Shown here in pieces: positions 20,465 through 30,560 of a DNA stretch of 64,000 nucleotides (positions within the stretch are counted from its first letter, which is position 1; every line of letters starts with the position of its first letter). Under the pieces are notes generated by a model. That model was not told the origin of the DNA. It did no database searches and saw nothing but the letters and a program-made list of their open reading frames with translations. The translations under genes and the position numbers were made by a program. The DNA is from Dugong dugon. Lineage: Eukaryota > Chordata > Mammalia > Sirenia > Dugongidae. The stretch covers positions 15,735,001-15,799,000 of the forward strand of contig CM057482.1 in assembly GCA_030035585.1 (NCBI GenBank), written 5' to 3'.

Positions 20465-20800
20465 GACTGTTCTCTCCCCTCTTTACCCTGCAAACTCTTT
20501 CTCATCCTTCAGAGCCTAAAGTCCATCCTCTGGAATCCTCCAGAACAGCACTAGTTTCTCCCCCAAATGGGATCTCATGGGTGAGGTGTCTATACCTCTT
20601 GTACAGGCTGTTTCCTGCGTGTCTTGGGTGAAGGTTGTTTGTATCGCTCTTTCTTCCCCCCCCCCCCCCCCCCGCCTCCCCACCTCTGCCTCATGAGCCT
20701 ATTTTCGGCAGGGACCTTGTTCTATGTCCCCAAGTTCCATCTCAGTAGCTGGCACGTACTTGGTGCTCAAAAAAAGTTAGTCTCTTTAGTTGTCCTAACT
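20465..20800 (+). mobile_element. L2 LINE 3' end with poly-C insert
   Basis: 'CTTTCTCATCCTTCAGAGCC' and, later, 'GGCAGGGACCTTGTTCTATG', 'CAGTAGCTGGCACGTACTTG', 'GTGCTCAAAAAAAG' are L2 3' text in sense. A run of C at 20656-20673 interrupts it. Confidence 0.8.
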
Positions 20801-21084
20801 TACGGCATGGTTGTTAGTGAGGTGCTTGCTGTTTCCAATCTCAGCTTCTCACCGGCTCACATTGTGTGGGCATGTGTGTGCAAGGGGGAGAGGGTAGTTC
20901 TTGCTCAGAGGTGCTGGGAGGCCAAGTTCCAGCAGCCAGCGATTGCCGTGCACAGTGCCTTTGCGAAGGGCCTTGTGGGTCCTTTCCCACAAGATCCCGG
21001 GATGGGAAATGAGAACGTGACATGATTGCACAGATATAAGGGATGTTACAGCCTGATCCCTCAGGGTGGACTTGCGGTGCAGGA
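20801..21084. other. Unassigned unique sequence
   Basis: Nothing recognised. Confidence 0.3.
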
Positions 21085-21260
21085 TGGAAAGAGATACCCA
21101 TCTCTGGAGCACTTGGAGCATGCCGTATGCCAGGCCCTTTGTAAAAAGGATCACAGGTATTGTGTACAACAACCTGGCAGGCTGGTGTTATTGTGCCCAT
21201 TTTACAGACGTGGAAACAGGATCTGAGCGTTTCTGGGCTTGCTCAAGCTCACGGTGCCAT
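21085..21260 (-). mobile_element. MIR SINE
   Basis: 'GCCAGGCCCTTTGTAAAAAG', 'GTTATTGTGCCCATTTTACAG' and 'ACGTGGAAACAGG' are reverse MIR 3' half and core. Confidence 0.85.
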
Positions 21261-22059
21261 TTCATCTCCAGCACACTGTCTCCTGAGACTGGAGCAACAG
21301 CATGTGGTGTGATGTTTGTCTTGGTCTTGGGCACACGGGTCCCTGGCCTATCTGCACAATCTCACCGTATCTCACCCTCCTACACATCCCGTTTGAAAGT
21401 CCAGCCAAGAGCCACTTCCCTGTCTGGCTTTCGTGCCCTGGTCAGGCCTGATCCCTTCTCTTCACAGACCACAGCACTCACTCTAAATGGGTGGGTGGTC
21501 CTTGCACCAGGCAGGCAGGCTGTTTGCTTTGGGAGATGGGTTCCATGTGGGGACAGGACAGGGCTCTGGGATGGGGATCACAGAAATCACCGCAGCCTGG
21601 CCCGGGGTGGTGGTCAAGGGGGCTAGAGGAGCTTAGAAGTGGCCCTCCAATCCAGGGGGAGAGGCCGGCAGGCTGAGAATCAGGCCAGATCCTGTTCTTG
21701 AGCCTTGGGAAGATTAGTCCAAGCCCCAGGGCCTCTACTATGGGGGTGGGGATGGGATGGGAGGGCCGGCTGTAGAAGTGCCCCCCATGGGCTGATGGAG
21801 CCAAACCCACAGCCAGGGAGAATGCCTTGCCCTCCCAGCTATATGGGGAATAAGGGCTGCTGAGTCACCCGCCTGGCTGGGCATAGCCACCACTGAGGGT
21901 TGGAGGAGGAAGGATGTCTCAGCCAGGGCCAGCAACCTTGGAATGCCGTAAAGTGAGGGGCTCCTCAAACCCCCTGTCCTAGGCTTGCCTGGCCCCCACA
22001 GCCCTGAGCTGAAGCACGTTTGCTTGTTGTTAGGGAGTGGGAGTCCTGGCCAGGCACAC
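21261..22059. other. Unique GC-rich sequence
   Basis: No repeat, exon or RNA recognised. A 186-codon frame spanning this and the MIR is non-coding. Confidence 0.4.
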
Positions 22060-22270
22060 AGCCCTGTGGACAGAAGGCTGGGCTTTGGAATAAGACAAGC
22101 CTGCCTTCTAATCCAGGTGGTGTGACCTTGGGCAAGTCACTTCAGCTCCTAAGGCCTCAGGATCCTCACTTTTCCTCTCAGGTATGTGGGGAGGATGCAA
22201 GGAAATATGGAAAGCGCTTCCCATAATACCTGGCACATAGTAGGGCTTCATGCAAGTTAGTTGCCTCTAT
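22060..22270 (+). mobile_element. MIR SINE, nearly full length
   Basis: 'GGCTTTGGAATAAGACAAGCC', 'GTGACCTTGGGCAAGTCAC' and 'TACCTGGCACATAGTAGGGC' cover head to tail. Confidence 0.88.
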
Positions 22271-23008
22271 TCCATGCCTTCTTCAGAGGAAGGGACAACA
22301 GTCTAGCCCCCACCTGCCCTTGCCCACCACCATCCCCTACCCTAGTCTGTGTCATCCCCACTGTGGGCCCCTCCCCAGAGGGTCAGGGAAGAGCCCAGCT
22401 CACCTCCTGACTGCCTGGAGCCTCGCCAGGCATCTCACCTTTCACGCCCCTGCAGGGGCGAAGGAAAGCACTGACCCTTCCATATGCACCAGAAGCGCCT
22501 CTGGGAGCCAACCTGGCCCAGGTATTGTGCAACCTAAGAAGCAGCTAAGCCCTCAGACTGTCTCAATGGGACAAGTATCAACAGGAAACGTTGCAATCAT
22601 CTAGTCCACATTCCAGGGGTGCCAAGGCCAGCTCAGAGACACAGCACCAGGACATGGTTCTGGCTGGGGCTGCCAGAGAAACAAGCAGATCTTTTTATCT
22701 ACCATTTAAGCCTCCCAGTTTGCATCCTGGTGAGGCGCACCTCCTACCGCAGGGTGCTTTCCAAACCTCCTGGTGAGGATATTCCTTCTGAGCTTTTAGC
22801 AAACAGGGAGTGAGCGATCCCTTAAATGCAGGAGTCATTTGCTAATCTTCGTTACGCATTGGCCAATCAAGGGAGGAAGGCTGCACCTGGGAGGAAACTA
22901 TTTGTGGGAGGGCAGCCTCAGTAGAGAACCCCACAGCCCCCAGTGATGCTCCCAGAAGAGTCAGTTCACCTCACAGCTCTGGGGTTAGAGAACAGAAGGT
23001 TGCAGCAT
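22271..23008. other. Unassigned unique sequence
   Basis: No gene or repeat recognised. Confidence 0.35.
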
Positions 23009-23020
23009 AATCTGGTTAAA

Positions 23021-23778
23021 CTCGAGGCCGTTGAGTCGATTCCAACTCATAGCAACCCTAAGGACAGAGCAGAACTGCCCCATAGGGTTTCCCAAGGAGC
23101 AGCTGGTGGATTCGAACTGTTGATCTTTGGGTTAGCAGCGGAACTCTTTTTTTTTAATTTTTTTATTGTTGTGCTTTAAGTCAAAGTTACGATTCAAGTT
23201 AGTCTCTCATACAAAAATTTATACACACATTGTTATATGACCCTAGTTGCTCTCCCTATACTGTGACAGCACACTCCTCCTTTCCACCCAATTTCCCGTG
23301 TCCATTCAACCAGTTCCTAACCCTCTTTGCTTTCTCATCTCACCTCCAGACAGAAGCTGCCCATTTAGTCTCATGTAGCTACTTGAGCTAAGAAGTACAC
23401 CGTTCACGAGTATCATTTTATGTCCCACAGTCCAGTCCAATCTTTGTCTGAAGAGTTGGCCTCGGGAATGGTTTTAGTACTGGGCTGTTAGAGAGTCTGG
23501 GGGCCATGTCTTCCAGGGTCCCTCCAGTCTCAGTCAGACCATTAAGTTTGGTCTTTTTACTAGAATTTGAGTTTTGTGCCCCACCTTTCTCTTGCTCCGT
23601 CAGGGACTCTCTGTTGTGTTCCCTGTCAAGGAGGTCATTGGTGGTAGCTGGGCACCATCTAGTTCTTCTGGTCTCAGGCTGATGAAGTCTCTGGTTTATG
23701 TGGCCCTTACTGTCTCTTGGGCTAATACTTTCCTTATGTCAGCAGCCAAACTCTTAACCATAGCGCCACCAGGGCTCC
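23021..23778 (-). mobile_element. AfroSINE split by an L1
   Basis: Outer halves at 23021-23148 (tail 'GAGGCCGTTGAGTCG' to GAACTCTT) and 23741-23778 (head, ending 'CGCCACCAGGGCTCC'). Perfect 12-bp TSD AATCTGGTTAAA at 23009-23020 and 23779-23790. Confidence 0.95.
23149..23740 (-). mobile_element. L1 3' end, 5'-truncated, inside AfroSINE
   Basis: Opens with T-rich text (poly-A on the minus strand). Flanked by AGCAGCGGAACTCTT (23134-23148) and AGCAGCCAAACTCTT (23741-23755), a 15-bp TSD with two changes. It contains only 3' UTR-type sequence ('TTTGTCTGAAGAGTTGGCC'). Confidence 0.85.
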
Positions 23779-23816
23779 AATCTGGTTAAATGGGTCCAAT
23801 TTATGCTTGGTGGAAT

Positions 23817-23818
<2 letters not shown>

Positions 23819-23856
<38 letters not shown>
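23819..23856. repeat. (CA)n microsatellite
   Basis: Clean CA run just right of the AfroSINE TSD. Confidence 0.97.
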
Positions 23857-23915
23857 ACTAAATTATTTCCCATGATTGAAGAAGGGTGTGTAGCAATGTA
23901 GTACTCAAACCCCTC

Positions 23916-24278
23916 TGTCATGGATTGAATTGTGTCCCCTGAAAATATGAGTTAGAATCCTGGCCCCTATACCTGTGGATGTTTGGGTTTAGGGTATGTC
24001 CTAAACCTAATCACTTCTGAGATAAAAAGAGCAAATTAGACACAAAAGAGCACAAAGCGGGGAGATAGATGCCATGTGAAGATCGCCAGGGTACCAAGGA
24101 ACAGAAGCTGAAAGAGATAAGAATCTTCCCCCAGAGCCAACAGGAGAGAGTCTTCTCCTGTAGCTGGTGCCCTGAATCTGGACTTCCAGCCTCCTAAACT
24201 GTGAGAAAATAAATTTCTGTTGCGTAAAGCTACCCTCTTGTGGTATTTCTGTTATAGCAGCACTAAGAAACTAAGACA
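23916..24278 (+). mobile_element. MaLR-type solo LTR with perfect TSD
   Basis: 363 bp from TGTCATGGATTGAATTGTG to AACTAAGACA, with 5-bp TSD CCCTC at 23911-23915 and 24279-24283. 'GAAGATCGCCAGGGTACC' and 'GTGAGAAAATAAATTTCTG' tie it to the 9151 and 43156 copies. The central ATTAGTGTAGG-type block is shortened here. Confidence 0.93.
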
Positions 24279-24283
24279 CCCTC

Positions 24284-25620
24284 ATCTGACACCTGAAGAA
24301 TCAAAGTCAGATGGGAAAGGGATTTCTTCAGAGTGACACAGGACTTAATGACAAAACTGGGTGCTCTTTTTATTTTCCCTGCCATCTCATCGGACGCTTG
24401 CCCTTCTTCCTCACCCTACTCCCAGCCAAATCCCTGCACCGCTAGAACAGCCATCAGTTCCTAGTGTTGTGCTTGAAATGCTTAAACGGGAAAGAGAACG
24501 CTTAGCGGAAGAGAATGTGCGAAGTCCCTGAGGCAGGAGAACATGATCTGGATGAACAAAATTCAGAGGTGGGTGAGGGGTTGGACTAGGACTCTAGCTT
24601 CACAGGGTTTGTTTCTAGATATGGGACTGCCCAGGCCATCCAGGCAACTCGCTGTCTTAGGCAGTGAGTCTCAATCCCCGTGCAGCTGAAGAAGCCCTGA
24701 GGTCCTGCGGAGCCAAGCATGTGGGCATGGGCTTGCTGGGACGTGGGAAAGGGGCATATGAGAGAACTCACGTCTCCTGCTCCCTAAGTCAGAGCATCGA
24801 GGAAGGCTTCCTGGAGGAGGTGGGACTTGTGTAGGGCCATGAGGAGCCCAGCTTGCTGTGTCATGGGCCCAGCTTCCCCACACTGCTTGGCCTTTTCTCA
24901 CAGAGGAGAAGAGCCCTGGGTCACAAGCCATGTGGGAGTTCACACCACAGACATCCTTCTGGGCTGAGCTGAGCTGCCACCGGCATGATTAATGTGTTCC
25001 ACTCAAGCCTGGTTTATCTCCACAGGGTGGTCTTGGCCAGAGGCAGGGGCAGGCTGGGGGCTGGGGGATGTCAGGGGAGGAGAGGCCAGCGAGGGCTCCC
25101 TGGTGTGACCTGGGAGATGACCTTGGGGTCAGCCCTCAGGAGCCCCAGGGAAAAAGGGTGAAGAAGCCCTGAGGCCTTCCTGATTGCAAAATGATGAAGT
25201 AAGTCTCCTGTGGGCCTAGAACAACCACTTGGTTTCCACACAGCCTGTTCCTTGGGGATGGCGCTGTCGGTGCTATTGGCGTTCAGCGCACACATGTGCA
25301 CTGTATCCCTGCAGTGACCCAGGTGTCGTGGAAGCTGTGGAGCCTGCAGGGAAGAGCAAGTCCTCACCCTGCGCCTCCAGGAGCCCCACCGACAGAGCTT
25401 GAGGCGATCCATTTTGTACTCTAAAAGCCTCATTTTTAAAGTGCTGCAGAAGCCCTGAGGGAAAGTGATTCTGCTAGAGGGAGGTCAGGGAAAACTGAAG
25501 GGAAATGTCTGAGTTGGGCCTGAGCCCTCAGGGTGGGGATGAGCTGGGTGGGGGTGGCACATTCAGGCATCAGGTTAGGCTAGGAACTGTGCTTGGTGGT
25601 TCAGGGAACAGGGAGGAGTC
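24284..25620. other. Unique sequence
   Basis: No repeat or exon recognised apart from a possible MIR trace near 24290-24370. Confidence 0.35.
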
Positions 25621-25631
25621 GTGTGTGGATA

Positions 25632-25834
25632 TACCAGTTGCTTTGAGTCACCTCCGACTCCTCGCCACCCCATGTGTGTCAGGGTACAACTGTGCTCCAC
25701 AGGGCTCTCAATAACTGATTTTTCAGAAGTTGATGACCAGGCCTTTCTTCTGAGGCACCTCTAAGTGGACTCGAACTTCCAGTCTTTCTGTTAGCAGCCG
25801 AGCCCATTAGCTGTTTGCACCTCCCAGGGACTCC
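25632..25834 (-). mobile_element. AfroSINE, GAGTCC-head subtype, with TSD
   Basis: Tail 'CCAGTTGCTTTGAGTC', body 'CAGAAGTTGATGACCAGGCC', head 'CACCTCCCAGGGACTCC'. GTGTGGATA at 25623-25631 and 25838-25846 flanks it. Confidence 0.93.
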
Positions 25835-25945
25835 CACGTGTGGATAGGAATTGTGGGGAGGAGCATTGGAGGTGAGGCTGTGGCACTGAGGAGAGGTAAT
25901 GAATCCCGTCTTCCCAGCATACTCTGTTTAAGGCAGTGTTCATAC

Positions 25946-26446
25946 ACTGTCTCAGTCAGCTAGTGCTGCTATAACAGAAATACCACACTGGATGGCTTTT
26001 AATAAAGAGACATATATTCTCTCACAGTCCAGTAGGCTACAAGTCTAAATTCAAGGCATCAGCTCCAGGGGAAGGCTTTCTGTCTCTGTCGGCTCTGGAG
26101 GAAGGTTCTCGTCATCATCAATCTTCCCCCGGACTAGGAGCTTCTCTGCGCAAGAACCTCGGGTCCAAAGGACGCGCTCTGCTCCTGGCACTGCTTTCTC
26201 GATGGTATGAGGTCCCCCTGTCTCACTGCTCACTTCTCTCTTTTATATCTCAAGAGATTGCCTCAGGACACAATCCAATCCTGTGGACTGAGTCCTGCCT
26301 CACTAACACAACTGCCACCCATCCTCCCTCAGTAACGTCATAGAGGCAGGATTTACAACATACAGGAAAATCACACAATACTGGGAATCATGGCCCAGCC
26401 AAATGGATACACACATTTTGTGGGGGACATAATTCAATCCATGACA
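25946..26446 (-). mobile_element. MaLR-type LTR
   Basis: Reversed copy: 'AGTGCTGCTATAACAGAAAT', 'CTCACAGTCCAGTAGGC', 'AGGCATCAGCTCCAGGGG', terminal 'AATTCAATCCATGACA'. CATAC at 25941-25945 and 26447-26451 is a possible TSD. Confidence 0.88.
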
Positions 26447-26524
26447 CATACCCTTTGGATCCATAGCCCCAAGGACTCTCCATCTGGGAAGGGATCTTCA
26501 GGGATGGGCTAGATCCAGCCCCAA

Positions 26525-26668
26525 AAAACCAACCAAACCCACTGCTGTCCAGTGAATTCTGACTTATAGCAACCCTAAAGGGCAGAGTAGAACTGCCCCA
26601 TACGGTTTCCAAGGAGTGGCTGCTGGATTCAAATGGTGACCTCTTTGTTCGCAGCTGAGCTCTTTATC
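26525..26668 (-). mobile_element. AfroSINE, head-truncated
   Basis: A-rich start, then 'CCCACTGCTGTCCAGTG', 'GAGTAGAACTGCCCCATACG' and 'GTTCGCAGCTGAGCTC'. The last 20 bp of the head are missing. Confidence 0.9.
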
Positions 26669-26674
26669 CTCAAA

Positions 26675-26850
26675 TTTAGGCATACATCAGAAACACCTGA
26701 AGGGCTGTTGAAACCCAGCTTCCTGGGCCCCACCCTCAGGATTATGATTCAGTTGTTCTGGGGTGGGGTTCATCAATGTGCACTTCAAACTAGCTCCCGG
26801 TGATGCTGTCTGTCTGTCTGTGGACCGCATTTTTGGAGCACTGCTCTAGT
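26675..26850. mobile_element. MER5A hAT-Charlie element
   Basis: 'CATCAGAAACACCTGAAGGG', 'TTGAAACCCAGCTTCCTGGG', 'CCCCACCCTCAGGATTATG' and 'CTAGCTCCCGGTGATGCTG' follow MER5A. Confidence 0.85.
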
Positions 26851-27279
26851 CTGCTCCGTGAGGTGCCCTGGCCAGTGGCCGGCAGAGAGCTCAGCCCTCT
26901 CAGTCCTCTTCTTTCTGGGAGCGTCTTTGGTGATCAGAGCTCCTTTTGTGGGGGTAGTGAAGGGGCACAGGTGTCCCCGTCTCGGCAGGCCAGGTCAGGC
27001 TCTGATGCCAGGAGAGGAAAAAAAGGTCCAGGGTCACCTGGTAAGTGCAACGCCAGTCATGTGAGAACTAAGTTTTCTGACTCCTTTAGACATGGGGACA
27101 CTCTAGGGACAGTGCCGAGGGAGGAACCCTCATCCCCAGTTACTTCCCTAAAATGCTGGCTGGGAGTGCTTCAGAACGGGAGCAAAGGAGCTCGGAGGCC
27201 CAGTCGGTGATTCCAGAGCTGGGAGCACGGGAGGATGAGTATTGTTTGTACGTGTGTGTGCAGCTTCGCAAACTGAAAG
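26851..27279. other. Unassigned unique sequence
   Basis: Nothing recognised. Confidence 0.35.
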
Positions 27280-27460
27280 AAACAAAACCAGTTGCCGTGA
27301 AGTTGATTCCAACTCAGGGCGACTCCACAGGGATTTCAAGGCTGTGACCTTTCGGAAGCAGGTCACCAGGCTTTTCTTCTGAGGTACCCCTGGGTGGGTT
27401 CGAACCACCAACCTTTCAGCTAGGAGTTGAGTGCCTAACTGTTTTTGCACCAAGAACTCC
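27280..27460 (-). mobile_element. AfroSINE, GAGTCC-head subtype
   Basis: 'ACCAGTTGCCGTGAAGTTG', 'GGAAGCAGGTCACCAGGC' and 'GTTTTTGCACCAAGAACTCC'. The sequence between tail and body is shortened. Confidence 0.9.
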
Positions 27461-27494
27461 CGTACAGTTCAGCAATGATGACAAAAAAAACCAT

Positions 27495-27590
27495 TCAGGA
27501 TGTAGCTATGACCTCGGGCAATTCTCTGGCCCTCTCTGGGTGCCAGTTTCCTCACCTGGAGAAATGAAGGGAGTTGGATTCGATGATTTC
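27495..27590 (+). mobile_element. MIR SINE core
   Basis: 'GACCTCGGGCAATTCTCTGG' and 'GCCAGTTTCCTCACCTGG' are MIR core. Confidence 0.82.
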
Positions 27591-27594
27591 ATAT

Positions 27595-28110
27595 AAGAAA
27601 AAGAGCGCGCGTGCGAGCTGAGGGAGAGCCCTGGTAACAACGCCATCATCTGATTAGCGCTCATTTTAAAGTAGCTAATAGATGTCTGAAACTTTGCAAG
27701 GCTGGGTAATTACCAGGCACAGCCGGAGCCGGCACTGGGTCTGCGGGGACCAGTCCATCTATCAGGGTGTCATCAGCCTCCTTGCCACTCAGGAGGCCTT
27801 GAGCGTAAATAACATCGCCCTGAGGAAGCTTGTAAACACAAAACAAAAGAAGCCCTTTCCCCAAGCTCCTGGGGGATTTAGATGCAATTTTTTTGAGCCC
27901 CCACCCGGCCTGGGAGAGAATTGTCCCGAGGGGTTCTGGGGAAGCTGGCAGAAGGCCGGCCCCTCTTCCCTCTCCACCTTCCCCCAGGGCCCTGCCTTCG
28001 GACACCAGGCCAATTACAATATCTTCCTGGGAGGCTGGCAAAGAAAACAAGGGCTCCGGAAGAGGAGGGAGGACCCCCAGACAGCGCCTGGGCTGTGGGG
28101 GCTTCAGGAA
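27595..28110. promoter_or_regulatory. Candidate conserved non-coding element
   Basis: Repeat-free island. It includes 'GGGTAATTACCAGG' (palindromic TAATTA context, near 27705), 'GCGTAAATAACATCG', 'CTTGTAAACACAAAAC' (a good FOX site) and 'CCAATTACAATATC'. No splice-bounded frame. Conservation is inferred from composition only. Confidence 0.38.
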
Positions 28111-28119
28111 GAACGCTTG

Positions 28120-28300
28120 CAGGTTTAGGGCTCAGCCTGGATTTGCATCCCAGCTCTACCTTCATGAACTGTGTGATTCTGGGCAGTGCAGCTGACCTCT
28201 CTGAGCCTCAATTTTCTTATCTACAATGGCATCTTCTTGGCTGATTTTGCGGATCAGCTAAAATGACAGAAATGAAAGCATTTTGGAGGGAGAAAAAATG
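28120..28300 (+). mobile_element. MIR SINE
   Basis: 'TGCATCCCAGCTCTACC', 'GTGTGATTCTGGGCAGTGC' and 'CTCTCTGAGCCTCAATTTTC'. Confidence 0.85.
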
Positions 28301-28324
28301 GAATATACTGAAGCCTTCACCCGT

Positions 28325-28545
28325 GCCATGTTGCAGATGGAAGCTGTGGTTAAGAGTGTTTCAGACCTGGGTTTGAGTCTCAGCTACTTGCTGTGTGATC
28401 CTCGGCAGTTCGCTTAACCTCTCTGGACCTCGGTTTCTTCATCTGTACAACGGGAATATTTATGGTATTTCCCCTGTAAGGTCAACAGAATGAGAATTAA
28501 AAGGAGAAATCATGTGCAAAGTGCATGGCTCAGAATAGGTCTCAA
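28325..28545 (+). mobile_element. MIR SINE, nearly full length
   Basis: 'GTGGTTAAGAGTGTTTCAGACC', 'GTGTGATCCTCGGCAGTTCG' and 'CTTAACCTCTCTGGACC'. It lies directly after the previous MIR in the same orientation. Confidence 0.9.
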
Positions 28546-28734
28546 AACAATGTACTTCTCAATACTCCCCAGCTGGCCTCACCTTGGGAGCAAGGGCAGC
28601 CCTGCCGTTATCTGAAGCCAAGTGCCTGCCTTAGGTGTGTGTCATTACGCTGCCCTGGGCAGGCCTGGCCAGGCTTAGAGGCACGGCCAAGCCCTGGACG
28701 ACCCATAGCAGCCTTCCCGCCCGGTGGTTAGCCC

Positions 28735-29420
28735 AGGAAAGCCTCAAATTATACAATTTATGAAACCCAATCCAGTTTTCCGACTGGAACGTGTGATTAC
28801 AGAGATTACACATTCACTGTTGCAATTATGGAAATGTTGATGTGTGGACAGATAACTGGCAGCAGGGCTGTTCTGAATCGTCTATTTATAGACCGAAGAT
28901 TCTTGCTATCTCAAGGCAGACATATGGGCCATAAAGGCAGGCGACAAAAAACAGGAGGGGGAGCGCAAACCTCCCTTGGAATGAAAAGACACCAAAGGAA
29001 GCCGTAATTAGGGCTGGGACCAGCTTATGTAAATCAGGTAATACTTTCAAAACAGAGATGAGATCTGGTTTTAATAAAGCGCATTGGAACAAATGGTGGA
29101 ATAATGGCTTAATAAATCTAAATACAAATATTTTGTTCTGTCTCCAAATGAACAGCCCTGGCATCTGCAGAGCCGGGGCCTGGGCGAGGGGGCGGCACGG
29201 TGGTGTTACTGTATTCTTCACTCCCTCAGCAGGCTCGGAGATTTTAATTTTTAGCCTTCTGCTAAATTACACGGGCTGTCAGTCAACTGTGGGAGATATT
29301 TTGAGTAGGGAGATTTATACAAACACACAGAGCACATTCAATATCTTTTACACTGGGCGGGTTGCAAATCATAGGTTGTTCGGAGCCTGAATAACAGCTC
29401 TTCCGGAAATAGACTGCAGA
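28735..29420. promoter_or_regulatory. Strong candidate developmental enhancer (repeat-free, motif-dense)
   Basis: About 690 bp without repeats. Visible words include the perfect MEF2 site CTATTTATAG (28882-28891), a GATA word AGATAAC (28850), GTAATTA (29004-29010), 'TTATGTAAATCAGG' (octamer-like), 'GGAACAAATGG' (SOX-like), 'TTAATAAATCTAAATACAAA', and 'CTGTCAGTCAA' near 29277 (one base from a PBX/MEIS composite). No coherent reading frame. Vertebrate developmental enhancers typically look like this, but no alignment was run. Confidence 0.45.
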
Positions 29421-29554
29421 GAAATTATTCATCACCATGAGGAATCTAGAGGAGTCTTTTTTGGGGGCTCCCCCTAAACCCCAGTAATAATAGAGAAGAT
29501 CTTTGCTTTTTTCTTTTTGGTGGTTTCTTCCACCACTTCCTACCCCAACTCCAA
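29421..29554. other. Unassigned sequence
   Basis: Nothing recognised. Confidence 0.3.
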
Positions 29555-29760
29555 TATCTAAACCAGAGTTTGCACACTGATGGCCCGCGGCCCAAACCTT
29601 ATCCAACAGGTGTGCTTTGATTGGCCCACGCAATACTGGCCTGAAAGCAGATGAATTTTTAAAAATTAGTTGCAAATATTTTAAAATCAAGAGGTTCCTC
29701 ACGAAATCCATATTTCCAGCTTCCATTAAAAGATGAAAAAATCTTGCTAGCAGCACTGGA
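29555..29760. mobile_element. Possible hAT-like element
   Basis: 'GAGTTTGCACACTGATGGCC' and 'GTGCTTTGATTGGCCCACGC' recall a short DNA transposon family; the identity is unsure. Confidence 0.4.
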
Positions 29761-30354
29761 TTTGCACTCCCTTGTGGTGACAGGTTAGCTGAGGCAAATG
29801 ATGCACAGCTGCCTTTAGGGAAACATGAATTCTTAAGGTCTTCACATCCCCATTATTCCCATGCTCCACTCACTTCACTTATGTTACCTGCCTGGTCTCA
29901 GAGGCAATCAAAGTTTTCACCCCTGGTTTGAATTTATCCTTTGTTAATGTCGTGTGATCTGTGGCTAAGAAAATGTAATTGAAAATAATACGAATAACAT
30001 ATGCATCAGTCACTAATTCTTAAACCTATGTCTATAAGATAAGAAAAATGAGGCTAATATATAAAATATTAATGTAAAAATTAATGTCCTATATACATAC
30101 ACATATATATGTACGTATATAAAGACAGTGTAAGGTTATCAACAATCTTTACTAGGGAAGGACTGTGCTTTATTCCATTTTGGTCTGTTTCACTAGATGA
30201 TAAGCTGTTATATTGATGTTCTTGACAAAATTAAAGGCTGGTAGCTTTCTGTCAATCCCTTGTATTTTACCAGTCTGTGAAATCCCGAAGACTAGGTATT
30301 CTTCAACCGAATTATCATGCAATTGTAGATTCGCAGAGTTGGGGGGCAGTTCTA
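29761..30354. other. AT-rich unassigned sequence
   Basis: Contains 'TATATACATACACATATATATG'-like text (30090-30120), low complexity. No gene seen. Confidence 0.35.
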
Positions 30355-30560
30355 AAGTCATTTATCCATTCATACATACATCCACTCACCCAACTGTCCA
30401 TATCCATCCGTCCAGTCATACATGTTTATCTATCCATACATACATTTGTTCAACTCTATATACATACAGCTATCTGTCTATCCAGCCATCTATCCGTTTA
30501 TACATCCGTTTGTCTGTCCATCCATCTATCCATTCATCTAACCATCCAATCCACAGAGCT
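30355..30560. repeat. Degenerate (TCCA/TACA)n tetranucleotide tract
   Basis: Repeated CATCCATC, CATACATA and TCTATCCA words over 200 bp with many substitutions, so an old decayed microsatellite. Confidence 0.92.

Noticed and set aside
21066-21626. 186-codon plus-strand frame, the longest in the window
   Set aside because: It begins inside a MIR, has no recognisable domain, and the GC-rich region gives open frames on both strands. No splice or start context supports it.
27682-28128. 148-codon plus-strand frame in the 27.6-28.1 kb island
   Set aside because: An equally long frame lies opposite, with no conserved protein look; a non-coding element is more likely.
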